From the NCBI RefSeq assembly GCF_004214795.1, contig NZ_CP035928.1:2542001-2606000 (forward strand): 64,000 nt of DNA, given 5' to 3'. The position numbers were made by a program, and so were the translations under genes. Below the pieces are notes generated by a model. It was not told where the DNA came from. It was given only the letters and a program-made list of their open reading frames with translations, and searched no databases. Below, piece after piece: positions 17,594 through 31,543 of this stretch. Positions within the stretch are counted from its first letter, which is position 1. Every line of letters starts with the position of its first letter. Source of the stretch: Malaciobacter pacificus. GTDB taxonomy: Bacteria > Campylobacterota > Campylobacteria > Campylobacterales > Arcobacteraceae.

Positions 17594-20500
17594 ATGTCGC
17601 AAATACCAAAATTTACACATTTACATTTACATACTGAATACTCTTTACTTGATGGTGCGAATAAAATTAAACCCTTAGCTAAAAAAGTTAAGGCTTTAGG
17701 AATGGATTCAGTTGCTATGACTGACCATGGAAATATGTTTGGAGCAATTGACTTTTATAATGCCATGAGAGCAGAAGGCATAAAACCAATTATTGGAATG
17801 GAAGCATATATTCATAATAGTGAAGAATTAGATGATAAAACAACTAGACAAAGATATCACTTATGTTTATACGCTAAGAATGATGTAGGATATAAAAATC
17901 TTATGTTCTTAAGTAGCCAAGCTTATATGCATGGTTTTTACTACTACCCAAGAATCAATAAAAAACTTTTAAGAGAGAATAGCGAAGGTTTAGTTTGTAG
18001 TGCTGCATGTTTACAAGGTGAAGTAAACTGGCACCTAAACACTCAAAATGAAAGAAATGTAAAAAATGGTGCAAAAGGTTATGAAAAAGCCAAAGAGATA
18101 GCCCTTGAATACAAAGATATTTTTGGTGATGATTTTTACCTAGAAATTATGAGACATGGTATTGGAGATCAACACTTTGTTGATGACCAAATTCTAAGAA
18201 TTGCAAAAGAGACAGGTATCAAAGTAGTTGCTACAAATGATACTCACTACTTAGAACCAAAAGATGCAGATGCCCATGAAGCATTTATGTGTATTGCAAT
18301 GAATAAACTTTATGATGACCCAAACAGACTTAGACACTCTGTTCATGAGTTTTATTTAAAGTCCCCTGAACAAATTGCAAAACTATATGCAGATATTCCT
18401 GAAGCCATTGAAGCTACTCAAGAAATAGCTGATAAATGTAATTTAGAAATAAAACTAGGAAACCCTACTCCTCCTAACTTTAAATTTACTAGAGATAAAC
18501 TAAAAGAACAAAACGTAGAAATACCATTTCCTGATGATGAATATTCACTTGAGAATGATAAAACTTTATTTATCCATGAGTGCTGGAAAGGATTAGAAAA
18601 AAGACTTGAAATTGTTCCTAAAGAAAAGCATCAAGAGTATAGAGATAGATTACAAGTAGAGATTGATATCATTAATAATATGAAATTCCCAGGATATATG
18701 CTTATCGTTTGGGATTTCGTTATTGTTGCAAAACAAATGGGTATTCCAGTTGGTCCTGGAAGGGGTTCAGCTGCTGGTAGTTTAGTTGCATATTGTCTGT
18801 TTATTACAGATATTGATCCTATGCCTTATGGTTTACTTTTTGAAAGATTCCTAAATCCTGAAAGGGTATCGATGCCAGATATCGATATGGACTTCTGTCA
18901 AAGTAGAAGGGGTGAAATTATTGATTATGTAATTAATCAATATGGAAGGGCCAATGTTGCTCAAATTATCACTTTTGGTAAATTACTTGCAAAAGGTGTT
19001 ATTAGAGATGTTGCTAGAGTTCTTGATATGCCCTACTCAAAAGCAGATGCTATGGCAAAACTTATTCCAGATGAACTTGGAATTAATCTTACATCATCTT
19101 GGGAAAAAGAGCCAAAAATCAAAGAGCTTTGTGATAGTGATCCACAAGCAAAAAGAGTTTGGGATTATGCAATTTCACTTGAAGGACTAAATAGAAATGC
19201 TGGTACTCACGCAGCAGGTGTTGTTATTTCAAATGAGCCTTTATGGAAAAAAACTCCACTATTTAAACCAAGTGGGCTTGATACTTTAGCTACTCAATAC
19301 AATGGTAAGTATGTAGAAGATGTTGACTTAATTAAATTTGACTTCTTAGGTCTAAAGACCCTAACAGTTATTGAAGAAGCAAATAAACTTATTGAAAAAA
19401 GACATGGTAAAAGAGTTGACTTCTTAACTACAGATGTAAATGACAAAGGTGTTTATGACCTGATTCAAACAGGTCATACAATAGGACTATTTCAAATAGA
19501 ATCTGATGGTATGCAAGATTTATGTAAAAGATTAAAGCCATCAAACTTCGAAGATACCATTGCCGTTCTAGCACTTTATAGACCAGGACCAATGGAGTCA
19601 GGGATGCTAGATGACTTTATTGATAGAAAGCATGGTCGAGCTGAGATTTCTTACTTCTATGATGAATTTGATGCGCCTTTAAGACCTATTTTAGAGACAA
19701 CTTATGGGGTTATTGTTTACCAAGAGCAAGTAATGCAAATTGTTCAATCTATTGGAGGCTTCTCTCTTGGTGGTGCGGACCTTGTTAGACGGGCAATGGG
19801 TAAAAAGATTAAAGAAGAGATGGACAGACTTAAAGGTGAGTTTGCGGAAGGTGGAGTGAAAAAAGGTTATGTAAAAGAGCACTGTGAAGAGCTGTTTGAC
19901 CTGATTGTAAAATTTGCCGGATATGGATTTAATAAATCTCACTCAGCAGCATATGCACTTGTAACATTTTATACTTCATATTTAAAGTGTTACTATCCAT
20001 CAGAATTTATGGCAGCCTTATTAACACTTGAAAAAGATAATACTGATAAAGTTGTTAAATATGTTGATGAAGTAAAAAGATTAGGATTTGATTTATTTCC
20101 ACCTGATATTAATAAATCAGACCTTGTGTTTAGTGCAAAAAAAATTGATGATAAAGAAGTAGTAATGTTTGGTATGGGTGCCATTAAAGGTGCTGGAGAT
20201 GTTGCTATTAATTCAATTTTAAAAGAGAGAAGAGAAAATGGAGAGTTTAAAGACTTTTCAGATTTTGTTTCAAGAATTGATGGAAGTAAAGTAAATAAAA
20301 GAGTTATTGAATCACTTACAAAATCTGGAGCATTTGACTGTTTTGGATTCTCTAGAAAAGCACTATTAGACCAAATAGAAAAGATTGGGGAAACTGTTCA
20401 AAAAGCTATGCAAGCTAAAAAAATGGCAACTGGTTCACTTTTTGGTGATAGTGAAGAGTTAACTAGAATTGAGATTGAATTAGAACATTTGGAAGAGTTT

Positions 20501-21157
20501 TCTTCAAAAGAACTGCTAGAACTAGAAAAAGCTTCCCTAGGTTTTTATGTATCAGGACACCCACTTGATGAATACAGAGAAGAAATTGATAAAATAAAAT
20601 ATACACTTTCTTCACAAATAGATGAATTAGATGATGGTAGCCAAGCACTTTTTGTAGGAAAAATTGAGGGAATTACTGAAAAGATTTCTAAAAAAGGAAA
20701 CAAATTTGGAATCGCTTCAATCATGGATTTTCACGGAAATATAGAGCTTATGCTTTTTGAAGATAGATTAAAAACTCTAAAAGAAGAATTCAATCTTGAT
20801 AAGCCAATTGCATTTAAAGTAAGAATCTCAAAAGATGAAAACTTTACAAGAATGAATATTCTAAAAATTGAAACTATTTTAGATGCACAAAAAGAAAAAG
20901 TGAAAGTAAAACAAAAAGAGATACAAGAACCACCATTAACTATTGCTCTTCCATTTAGTGATGATGAAAATATCATGTATCAATTATTTGATTTAGTTGC
21001 ACATAATCAAGGGAAAAGAGAATTAAAAGTAATTATAAAATCAAAACTAGCAGATATAGAACTAGAAACTGGTTTTAGAGTTACAAGTGTAGTGGAGAAG
21101 TTAATACATCAAGTACAAGGAGCATATATAGTTGAAACAGATACTACTAACAAATGA
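17594..21157 (+). CDS. dnaE: DNA polymerase III alpha subunit
   Basis: This is the replicative polymerase. The 1187 residues start with the PHP domain (HLHTEYSLLDGANKI at about 9), continue into the C-family polymerase palm with PDIDMDFCQSRRGE and GRGSAAGSLVAY, then the fingers (YRPGPMESGM, GYGFNKSHSAAYAL), a helix-hairpin-helix region and an OB fold (ALFVGKIEGITEKISKKG). Length is normal for Campylobacterota. The end overlaps surE by 26 bp in a different frame. Confidence 0.98.
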   Translation: MSQIPKFTHLHLHTEYSLLDGANKIKPLAKKVKALGMDSVAMTDHGNMFGAIDFYNAMRAEGIKPIIGMEAYIHNSEELDDKTTRQRYHLCLYAKNDVGYKNLMFLSSQAYMHGFYYYPRINKKLLRENSEGLVCSAACLQGEVNWHLNTQNERNVKNGAKGYEKAKEIALEYKDIFGDDFYLEIMRHGIGDQHFVDDQILRIAKETGIKVVATNDTHYLEPKDADAHEAFMCIAMNKLYDDPNRLRHSVHEFYLKSPEQIAKLYADIPEAIEATQEIADKCNLEIKLGNPTPPNFKFTRDKLKEQNVEIPFPDDEYSLENDKTLFIHECWKGLEKRLEIVPKEKHQEYRDRLQVEIDIINNMKFPGYMLIVWDFVIVAKQMGIPVGPGRGSAAGSLVAYCLFITDIDPMPYGLLFERFLNPERVSMPDIDMDFCQSRRGEIIDYVINQYGRANVAQIITFGKLLAKGVIRDVARVLDMPYSKADAMAKLIPDELGINLTSSWEKEPKIKELCDSDPQAKRVWDYAISLEGLNRNAGTHAAGVVISNEPLWKKTPLFKPSGLDTLATQYNGKYVEDVDLIKFDFLGLKTLTVIEEANKLIEKRHGKRVDFLTTDVNDKGVYDLIQTGHTIGLFQIESDGMQDLCKRLKPSNFEDTIAVLALYRPGPMESGMLDDFIDRKHGRAEISYFYDEFDAPLRPILETTYGVIVYQEQVMQIVQSIGGFSLGGADLVRRAMGKKIKEEMDRLKGEFAEGGVKKGYVKEHCEELFDLIVKFAGYGFNKSHSAAYALVTFYTSYLKCYYPSEFMAALLTLEKDNTDKVVKYVDEVKRLGFDLFPPDINKSDLVFSAKKIDDKEVVMFGMGAIKGAGDVAINSILKERRENGEFKDFSDFVSRIDGSKVNKRVIESLTKSGAFDCFGFSRKALLDQIEKIGETVQKAMQAKKMATGSLFGDSEELTRIEIELEHLEEFSSKELLELEKASLGFYVSGHPLDEYREEIDKIKYTLSSQIDELDDGSQALFVGKIEGITEKISKKGNKFGIASIMDFHGNIELMLFEDRLKTLKEEFNLDKPIAFKVRISKDENFTRMNILKIETILDAQKEKVKVKQKEIQEPPLTIALPFSDDENIMYQLFDLVAHNQGKRELKVIIKSKLADIELETGFRVTSVVEKLIHQVQGAYIVETDTTNK

Positions 21158-21917
21158 TGATGGATTTGATGCCATTGGATTAAAAGCTTTAATTGAAGCA
21201 TTAAGTCCCATTGCTAGATTAATCATAGTTGCACCTGCTAAAAACAAATCAGCTTGCGGTCACTCTTTAACACTAGATAGACCTTTAAAACTTGATAAAA
21301 TTGATGATGATTTTTACAAAATTGATGATGGAACTCCAACTGATTGTATTTTTATTTCACTAAACAATCTATTTAAAGAAGAGTACAAACCTGATTTAGT
21401 AATTAGTGGAATAAATATTGGTGCAAATATGGGTGAAGACATAACTTACAGTGGAACAGCAGCAGGTGCTATGGAAGCAGTTTTACAAGGAATTCCAGCA
21501 GTTGCTATTTCACAAGTTTGTAGAGATAAATGTAATGACATAAAAAATGGTTGGGATTTTGCTCTTGCAAAGGAAACAATAGCTAAAATTGCAAAAAAAA
21601 TATTAGATGGGAACTTTCCTTTAGAAGAAAGAAAGTTTTTAAATATCAATATTCCTCCAATTCAACCCAAAGATTGTAATGGAATAAAGATTACAAAAGC
21701 TGGATATAGAGAGTATGGAAATGATACACATAGGCATCTAAATCCTAGAGGCGAAGAGTTTTATTGGATAGGTTTACATCCATTAATTTGGAAAGAATCA
21801 CAAAACAAAGATTGTGATTTTGAAGCAATAAAAGCAAACTATATTTCAATATCACCAATCAAACTTGATATGACATCATATGATGATATAAAAAATCTAG
21901 AAAACTGGATAAATTAA
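21132..21917 (+). CDS. surE: 5'/3'-nucleotidase SurE
   Basis: SurE is a stationary-phase survival phosphatase that removes phosphate from nucleoside monophosphates. The 261-residue protein shows LLTNDDGFDAIG at the N-terminus (D9, D10 of the metal site), APAKNKSACGHSLTLDRPL, SGINIGANMGEDITYSGTAA and GMEA-type helix. The start must be the TTG at 21132, since the conserved KQILLTNDDG follows at once, and it lies inside the end of dnaE. Confidence 0.95.
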   Translation: MKQILLTNDDGFDAIGLKALIEALSPIARLIIVAPAKNKSACGHSLTLDRPLKLDKIDDDFYKIDDGTPTDCIFISLNNLFKEEYKPDLVISGINIGANMGEDITYSGTAAGAMEAVLQGIPAVAISQVCRDKCNDIKNGWDFALAKETIAKIAKKILDGNFPLEERKFLNINIPPIQPKDCNGIKITKAGYREYGNDTHRHLNPRGEEFYWIGLHPLIWKESQNKDCDFEAIKANYISISPIKLDMTSYDDIKNLENWIN

Positions 21918-21931
21918 ACAAAAGGAAATAA

Positions 21932-22198
21932 ATGAATTTTGCAGATTCACTTGAGAAACACATTGATAAACTTGTTGGAACTTTAAAAGATGAAGAGGGT
22001 TTAAAAGAAGTTCTAAAAAGAAAATTTACAAAAAAAGAGTATAAAGTTTTTGTTTCTATTGAAGAAGGAAACTCGATTGAAGAGACAGCTAAAACTTTAA
22101 ACGAAGAAATAGATAGAGTTGAAGAGATTTACAAAAAAGCTTGTAAAAAAGTAAACCAAGAATTATTTAAAAAAGAACTTGTAGATATATATAATTAA
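21932..22198 (+). CDS. Small conserved protein with possible sigma-region-4-like helices
   Basis: I do not recognise a named family. The 88-residue, highly charged, all-helical protein has a segment KEYKVFVSIEEGNSIEETAK followed by TLNEEIDRVEEIYKKACKKV that resembles a sigma-70 region 4 or RNA-polymerase-associated helix-turn-helix. It is 14 bp downstream of surE with its own AAAGGA ribosome site, so it is probably in the dnaE-surE transcript. It ends in a convergent terminator. Confidence 0.7.
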   Translation: MNFADSLEKHIDKLVGTLKDEEGLKEVLKRKFTKKEYKVFVSIEEGNSIEETAKTLNEEIDRVEEIYKKACKKVNQELFKKELVDIYN

Positions 22199-22208
22199 TA
22201 TATCTACA
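22180..22208. terminator. Bidirectional terminator between converging genes
   Basis: TGTAGATATAT (22180-22190) pairs perfectly with ATATATCTACA (22198-22208). It overlaps the last codons of both converging genes and is AT-rich on both sides. Confidence 0.6.
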
Positions 22209-22467
22209 ATACCATTTTAATATCTTTGTGATCTCCAAGTACTTTATGTAATTCTGTTCTATCATCGTCACTATGAACTATTAATTCAATATTATAACTT
22301 TTAAATTTACCCTTCTTACTCACATTAGATTCATTAACTTTATGCTCTCTATCTCCAAATACATCTTTTGAGATATGCTTTACATTTATACTTTCTAAAA
22401 TTACAATTTTATATTTCCAATAACAAGGATATGTTAACTCTAATTTATGTTTATTTAAATCTATCAT
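22204..22467 (-). CDS. DUF493 (YbeD-like) family protein
   Basis: The 87 residues begin [20 protein letters not shown] and contain SKKGKFKSYNIELIVHSDDD, the ACT-like ferredoxin fold of the DUF493 family. In E. coli the homologue YbeD sits beside lipoate genes but has no settled role. Here it overlaps the end of moaC by one base and is probably co-translated with it. Confidence 0.85.
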   Translation of the reverse strand: MIDLNKHKLELTYPCYWKYKIVILESINVKHISKDVFGDREHKVNESNVSKKGKFKSYNIELIVHSDDDRTELHKVLGDHKDIKMVL

Positions 22468-22946
22468 TATTTATCACCTCTATTAAAATCACCACTTTTA
22501 CCACCTGATTTACTCTCTAATTGAACATTTGAAATAACCATTGATTTATCAATTGCTTTAACCATATCATAGATTGTAAGAAGTCCAATAGAAGTCCCCG
22601 TAAGTGCTTCCATTTCAACTCCTGTTTGTCCATTTAGTTTTGCTGTAACTATTAATTTAAATCCAGGTAATTGTGGCAATTCTTCAATATCACAATTTAT
22701 TCCACTAAGCAATAATGGATGACACATAGGAATTAATTCACTTGTTTTTTTAACACCCATAATTGAAGCAATTACAGCCGTTTGTAATACTGGACCTTTT
22801 TTTATAGTATTTTCTATAATTGCGTTATATGCATCTTGACTCATTGAAATTTGGCCAGAAGCAACCGCAACTCTTGTTGTCTCTATTTTTTCAGAGACAT
22901 CTACCATTTTAGGTCTATTATTATCATCTAAGTGAGTTAAATCCAA
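22467..22946 (-). CDS. moaC: Cyclic pyranopterin monophosphate synthase
   Basis: MoaC makes cyclic pyranopterin monophosphate, the first stable intermediate of molybdenum cofactor synthesis, together with MoaA. The 159-residue protein has KMVDVSEK, a metal-free active site with the [13 protein letters not shown] motif and [20 protein letters not shown]-type core, all intact. It is the first gene of a two-gene unit. No other moa gene is near. Confidence 0.96.
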   Translation of the reverse strand: MDLTHLDDNNRPKMVDVSEKIETTRVAVASGQISMSQDAYNAIIENTIKKGPVLQTAVIASIMGVKKTSELIPMCHPLLLSGINCDIEELPQLPGFKLIVTAKLNGQTGVEMEALTGTSIGLLTIYDMVKAIDKSMVISNVQLESKSGGKSGDFNRGDK

Positions 22947-23010
22947 AACTATGCCTTATTTATATTTATAACTTATATTATACTTAAATTAAATTTAAGT
23001 AAAGTTTAAT

Positions 23011-23016
23011 TATAAT
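23011..23016 (+). promoter_or_regulatory. Likely -10 element of rpsU
   Basis: TATAAT lies 37 bp ahead of the start codon. There is only an AT-rich stretch where a -35 box would be, which is normal for the housekeeping sigma factor of Campylobacterota. Confidence 0.5.
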
Positions 23017-23052
23017 ACGCATTCAAATTTTAAAAGAAAGAGGGTGATTTTA

Positions 23053-23265
23053 GTGCCAGGCATTAAAGTAAAAGAGAACGAATCTTTTGACGAAGCATAC
23101 AGAAGGTTTAAGAAGCAATGTGATAGAAATCTTATTGTTACTGAAACTAGAGCTAGAAGATTTTTTGAACCAATGACAGAGATCAGAAAAAAACAAAAAA
23201 TTAACGCTAGAAAGAAAATGCTTAAAAGATTATACATGCTTAGAAGATACGAAAGCAGACTGTAA
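23053..23265 (+). CDS. rpsU: 30S ribosomal protein S21
   Basis: The 70-residue protein [20 protein letters not shown]... ends [13 protein letters not shown], as in other Campylobacterota S21 proteins. The GTG at 23053 is chosen rather than the upstream in-frame GTG at 23044, because family members start MPGIKV and a strong AGAGGGTGAT ribosome site lies 9 bp before it. The gene is monocistronic, with its own promoter and terminator. Confidence 0.96.
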   Translation: MPGIKVKENESFDEAYRRFKKQCDRNLIVTETRARRFFEPMTEIRKKQKINARKKMLKRLYMLRRYESRL

Positions 23266-23284
23266 TAATTCGTTTTCATACCAC

Positions 23285-23317
23285 AAAAAGCCTCGACCTT
23301 GTCGGGGCTTTTTTTAT
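23285..23317 (+). terminator. Rho-independent terminator after rpsU
   Basis: AAAAGCCTCGAC (23286-23297) pairs with GTCGGGGCTTTT (23301-23312), with one G-T pair and a CTT loop, and continues into a T run. It is a strong signal. Confidence 0.92.
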
Positions 23318-23552
23318 TTAATCTCATTTATAATTCATCTTTTTAAAAATATATACAACTACATACTTATTTCATCAAATCTTATTAACTCTATAATTAA
23401 TCTATTGACAATATTATACTTTTCTAATAACTAAAGTAAATACTTTTTAATCTACAATCTAAGAGATCTTACACGATTAAACTTACAGACTTGTCAAGTG
23501 CAAACCAAAAATGCACCAATATGCAGTGCAAAAGTGCACCACTTAGTAACAC

Positions 23553-24320
23553 CTATTTGTTAGAAATATCTAACAATCCAGCTTCCCTTTTTTGCTTTAA
23601 TCTATAGCTTTCACCAGTAACATTTATTAAATGTGAATGATGAATTAATCTATCTAAAATAGCTGCTGTTAAAGCTTCATCATTATTAAGTACCTCCTTC
23701 CATTTTGTAAATGATAAATTTGAAGTTATAATTATTGAACCAAGTTCATATTTTTTATTAACTATTTGGAAAAATAGATTTGCTTGAGCTCCATTAAATT
23801 TTACATACCCAAACTCATCTATTACAAGTAATTTTGCAATTCCAATAACTCTTTTAAAATAGCTATCAAGTTTATTCTGAGATTGAGCACTTTCAAGTTG
23901 AATCATTAAATCACTTGCAGTTATAAATTTAGTTTTTATTCTTTCTTGTGTTGCTGCATATGCTATTGCTGTTGCAAGATGAGTTTTTCCAACTCCACTT
24001 GGTCCAAAGAGTAAAATATTTTTAAATTCATCTATAAACCTTAGAGTTAAAAGTTCATTTATTAAAGTTTTATCAACAGAAGAAGATTTATAATCAAAGC
24101 TATCAATAATCTTTATTTTTGGTATACCTGACATTTTTAAAACCATTTGTCTGCTTCTTTGAACTCTTCCATCATTTTCAAGTTCTAACAATTTTAATAG
24201 ATATTCACTATAAGAGATTTGATCTTTTGAAGCATTATCTGCTAAATGTTGATAGTGTTTTAAAACTCCTGGTAATTTAAACTTTGAACAATACTCATTA
24301 ATAGATTCATGCAGTAGCAT
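23553..24320 (-). CDS. istB: IS21-family helper ATPase IstB
   Basis: The 255-residue protein is an AAA+ ATPase with a Walker A motif GPSGVGKTHLATAIAY and a Walker B motif LLVIDEFGYV, followed by the IstB C-terminal helices. IstB stimulates the IstA transposase and selects targets. It overlaps the end of istA by 14 bp, the standard IS21 arrangement, which couples their translation. Confidence 0.96.
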   Translation of the reverse strand: MLLHESINEYCSKFKLPGVLKHYQHLADNASKDQISYSEYLLKLLELENDGRVQRSRQMVLKMSGIPKIKIIDSFDYKSSSVDKTLINELLTLRFIDEFKNILLFGPSGVGKTHLATAIAYAATQERIKTKFITASDLMIQLESAQSQNKLDSYFKRVIGIAKLLVIDEFGYVKFNGAQANLFFQIVNKKYELGSIIITSNLSFTKWKEVLNNDEALTAAILDRLIHHSHLINVTGESYRLKQKREAGLLDISNK

Positions 24321-25383
24321 AAGATGCTCCTAACACTTTTTCATAATCTGAAATAGTTGTATGATATTTTATATCTATATTTAGTTTTTCTAAGTCTATA
24401 GAGCCATTAATCTTTTTATCTTTATTTTTTGTTTTTACTTCTTTTACACTTGAATAAAAAGGCTGTAATAGATGTTTCTCTTCTTTAAACATCTCAATTG
24501 GTTTTTTCTTTGTCGTATCATGAACTCTTGCATTTGCAGTTTCTAACCATGTAAATATTTTTGAGTTTAGTAAATTAGTATCTATAGTTATTGAACTTCC
24601 TTTTAATGAAGCTTTTAATGGAACATAAAAATTCCTTTTTAGATACAAGTTAAATCTTTCAACTTTACCTTTTATCTTGCAGAATTCCATTTCATTCCAT
24701 GTTTTTGCTCTATATACTTTACATAATTTTGGAATGAAATTATCTTTTGCAAATTCTAAAAAATCATTATTAAATCCATGTTGATTTTTACCATATTTAT
24801 CTCTTTGTATTACAACTGATTTTAGATTATCATAAAGTAGTGTTTGGGGAACGCCACCAAAGTATTCAAATGCTTTTACATGGCAGTTTTGCCAAGTTTC
24901 TTGTCTCATATTATCTGTAAAATAAACAAATGCCATTCTACTAAATCCTAAAACCATCACAAATCCATATATTGGATTTTTACCAGCTCTTATTATTGTC
25001 CAATCTACTTGTGCTTGATATGATGGTTTGGTTTCAAATCTTATTACTTCTTCTGGTGTTGAACTTGTTTTTAATGAGCTTAAAAATGTTTGTAAGATTC
25101 TAATCTTTCCATCATATCCATAGTTTTTTATCTCTTCATATATTACACTTGATGGTATCTTATCAGGACTTGCTTGTTGTACTCTTTGAAGTATATATTT
25201 TTTATATGGATCTAATTTTGATTTATACTCACACTTTTTGTATGGTTTTAATTCTTTTTCTTTTAATCTTTTTGAAACTGTTCTTCTGTTTAATCCAACT
25301 ATTTTTGATATAGCTCTTATACTATATCCTCTTTTATGTAAAGTATGTATCACGGTAAATTCCTCTTTATCAATCATACTCAC
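24307..25383 (-). CDS. istA: IS21-family transposase IstA
   Basis: The 358 residues start with a helix-turn-helix (YSIRAISKIVGLNRRTVSKR), then an rve DDE domain: QVDWTIIR, LLYDNLKSVV and KGKVERFNLYLK supply the acidic residues. The length is somewhat short for IstA (usually 400-500) but the core is complete. Together with IstB it makes the element likely to be active. Confidence 0.95.
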   Translation of the reverse strand: MSMIDKEEFTVIHTLHKRGYSIRAISKIVGLNRRTVSKRLKEKELKPYKKCEYKSKLDPYKKYILQRVQQASPDKIPSSVIYEEIKNYGYDGKIRILQTFLSSLKTSSTPEEVIRFETKPSYQAQVDWTIIRAGKNPIYGFVMVLGFSRMAFVYFTDNMRQETWQNCHVKAFEYFGGVPQTLLYDNLKSVVIQRDKYGKNQHGFNNDFLEFAKDNFIPKLCKVYRAKTWNEMEFCKIKGKVERFNLYLKRNFYVPLKASLKGSSITIDTNLLNSKIFTWLETANARVHDTTKKKPIEMFKEEKHLLQPFYSSVKEVKTKNKDKKINGSIDLEKLNIDIKYHTTISDYEKVLGASYATA

Positions 25384-25487
25384 TCCAAATATTTTATTTA
25401 GAGTTTATTGTATTTATTTTCTATTAATAAAGTGGTGCACTTTTACTTTGCACTACTGGTGTATTTTACCTTTGCACTTGACAGACT

Positions 25488-25727
25488 AATCAAAGAGTTA
25501 GTAATAAAGATCTAATAAGCTATGAAATAGGGACAAATATAAATAATGAATATAGTAACCTAAGAATAAAAAGAAATAGCATTAGCGTTAAATATAGACA
25601 CTATTTTAAATCATGGCTGTATAGTGATATTATTCCAGAGAATTATTATAGATATGAAGACAATTTCAAACCAAAGTTCGGATTAAGATTTAATCTAGGT
25701 ATAAAATTCAATAAAGATTCATATTGA
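25488..25727 (+). pseudogene. C-terminal tail of an outer-membrane-type protein (copy 1)
   Basis: From the repeat edge the frame gives about 79 residues and ends KPKFGLRFNLGIKFNKDSY with a TGA at 25725-25727. The alternating aromatic and polar pattern (KYRHYFKSWLYSD, YRYEDNFKPKFGLRF) suggests the last strands of a beta-barrel. There is no start codon and the IS21 element lies where the rest of the gene would be. The same fragment occurs beside rRNA operon 2. Confidence 0.7.
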
Positions 25728-25846
25728 TAATCAATTATAATAAAAAATAGTAGAAAGCAATAGGAAATAAACTAAATAAAAATGTAAGACTAAATAGTAA
25801 AAAAGGGAATAAAAAAGAGAATAGTAGAATTAATAAAAAAGCTGCT

Positions 25847-25897
25847 AAAAAAAAAGCCTACCTAAACAGACTTAAAAAAGAATGCTTAGATAGGCTA
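25847..25897 (-). terminator. Terminator of rRNA operon 1
   Basis: On the minus strand, TTAG-containing arms AGCCTATCTAA and TTAGGTAGGCT (25886-25896 and 25855-25865) pair across a 20-nt loop and are followed by nine T. It lies just past the 5S gene. Confidence 0.88.
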
Positions 25898-25911
25898 TTT
25901 GTAAACTCAAG

Positions 25912-26030
25912 AGCTGGCAGCGGCCTACGTTTCCACACCTGAAAGGTGCAGTATTATCAGCGATGAAGTGCTTGACTTCCAGGTTCGGAATGGAGCTGGG
26001 TATTTCCACTTCTCTGTAACCACCAGCAAT
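25912..26030 (-). rRNA. rrf: 5S ribosomal RNA (operon 1)
   Basis: The minus strand gives a 5S sequence with TGCTGGTGGTTACAGAG at the 5' side, the conserved CCATTCCGAACCTGGAAGT loop and a 3' arm ending CGCTGCCAGC that pairs with the 5' arm. End points are within a few bases. It is identical to the copy in operon 2. Confidence 0.93.
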
Positions 26031-26219
26031 ATGAGTAAAGAAGATACTTATAAAGTATACTCTTTACTCACATCAAGATAGTCTTGAGTGTAAAGATAAT
26101 GTTAAAGTCTAAAAAAGCTCTTAAAAAAATTGACATTTTTTCAAGGTAACGCTTTACAATTTTACACTGTTTATTAAGTAAACTTAATAAGATAGTAAAC
26201 CAAGAAATTTATAAAAAAA

Positions 26220-29137
<2,918 letters not shown>

Positions 29138-29428
29138 AAATAACTTAGTAAACTAAGCTACCTTTTTTCTTAATAGTATTTCTACTATTTTTTGAATAAT
29201 TATTCCTTGGCTACTATCTTATTAAATTTACATTTAATAAATATAGTTGTGTTTTAAATTGTTTCTTTATTAACTTATATCTATATCGCTATAAATATTC
29301 GCTAGAAAAATTTTAAGACTTTAACATTATGTTTTTAAATATCGTATTACCATCTCTAGTAATTCTTAGGTTTAAAACCTAATATAAATCCAAATATATT
29401 TGAACTTATATTAAGTTTTATAGGTATA

Positions 29429-29504
29429 TGGTGGAGATAAGCGGGATCGAACCGCTGACCTCCTGCGTGCAAGGCAGGCGCTCTCCCAGCTGAGCTATAT
29501 CCCC
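29429..29504 (-). tRNA. tRNA-Ala (TGC)
   Basis: The 76-nt minus-strand gene starts GGGGATATAGCTC and ends with an encoded CCA. The anticodon is TGC in CTTGCAC. The acceptor stem has the G3-U70 pair that marks alanine tRNAs. It lies in the 16S-23S spacer, on the 23S side of tRNA-Ile. Confidence 0.97.
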
Positions 29505-29542
29505 ATATATGCTGAGTTAATCTTTTTTTACAGATTATTTAA

Positions 29543-29619
29543 TGGTGGGCCTACCAGGACTTGAACCTGGGACCTCACGATTATCAGTCGAGCGCTCTAG
29601 CCAGCTGAGCTATAGGCCC
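29543..29619 (-). tRNA. tRNA-Ile (GAT)
   Basis: The 77-nt minus-strand gene starts GGGCCTATAGCTC and ends with an encoded CCA. The anticodon is GAT in CTGATAATC. The acceptor arm GGGCCTA pairs with TAGGCCC. It lies next to the 16S gene in the transcript. Confidence 0.97.
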
Positions 29620-29636
29620 CTATTACCTATTTTAAA

Positions 29637-29663
29637 TAATCTTTATAAACTGAATATATCAAT
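29637..29663 (-). other. 16S processing stem, 3' arm (operon 1)
   Basis: This segment is complementary to 31426-31453 in the 16S leader apart from one extra base, giving a stem of about 27 bp that brackets 16S. It is the probable RNase III site that releases pre-16S. Confidence 0.8.
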
Positions 29664-29716
29664 TAGTTTTTCTATAAATGTTTCGAGTTAAGAAACGAAT
29701 CTTAACTCTTTCTCTG

Positions 29717-31234
<1,518 letters not shown>

Positions 31235-31543
31235 TGTTTGAAACTGACAACTTTATGTAACTTTGCATTCTAAAAAAATTTGCATTTTTTCAGAGTACTG
31301 CAATTTTAGTTACAAAATTATCACTCATTGTTTAGCTTAAAGCTAAAAATAAAATTTTTACATTCTATTTAATAGACAAGAATTTTTATTCTTGTTTTTT
31401 TATTTAACATTTATTTAATTATCTTATTGATAATATTCAGTTTATAAAGATTACTCTTCTTTAAACTTTATTTCTTTTTAAAGATCGTTAACTCTCAACT
31501 CATCTCTCTTCCGTTTGATGTGTCTCAGTCAATTTGGACGGGA
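31235..31543 (-). other. 16S leader of operon 1
   Basis: This is the transcribed leader between promoter and 16S. It holds the 5' processing arm at 31426-31453 and, nearer the promoter, a boxA-like GATCTTTAAAAAG at about 31485-31497, the kind of site used for rRNA antitermination. No gene is visible. Confidence 0.7.

Larger units (their letters stand above)
23492..25483 (-). mobile_element. IS21-family insertion sequence (1992 bp)
   Basis: The ends are inverted TGTCAAGTGCAAA (23492-23504) and TTTGCACTTGACA (25471-25483). Further inside, related GTGCA-type repeats occur at both ends, as is usual for multiple IstA binding sites. A 4-bp duplication GACT flanks it (23488-23491, 25484-25487). It carries istA and istB on the minus strand, both intact. 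Confidence 0.95.

Noticed and set aside
23044-23052. Earlier GTG start for rpsU
   Set aside because: S21 proteins of this group start MPGIKV, and the ribosome site lies between the two GTG codons.
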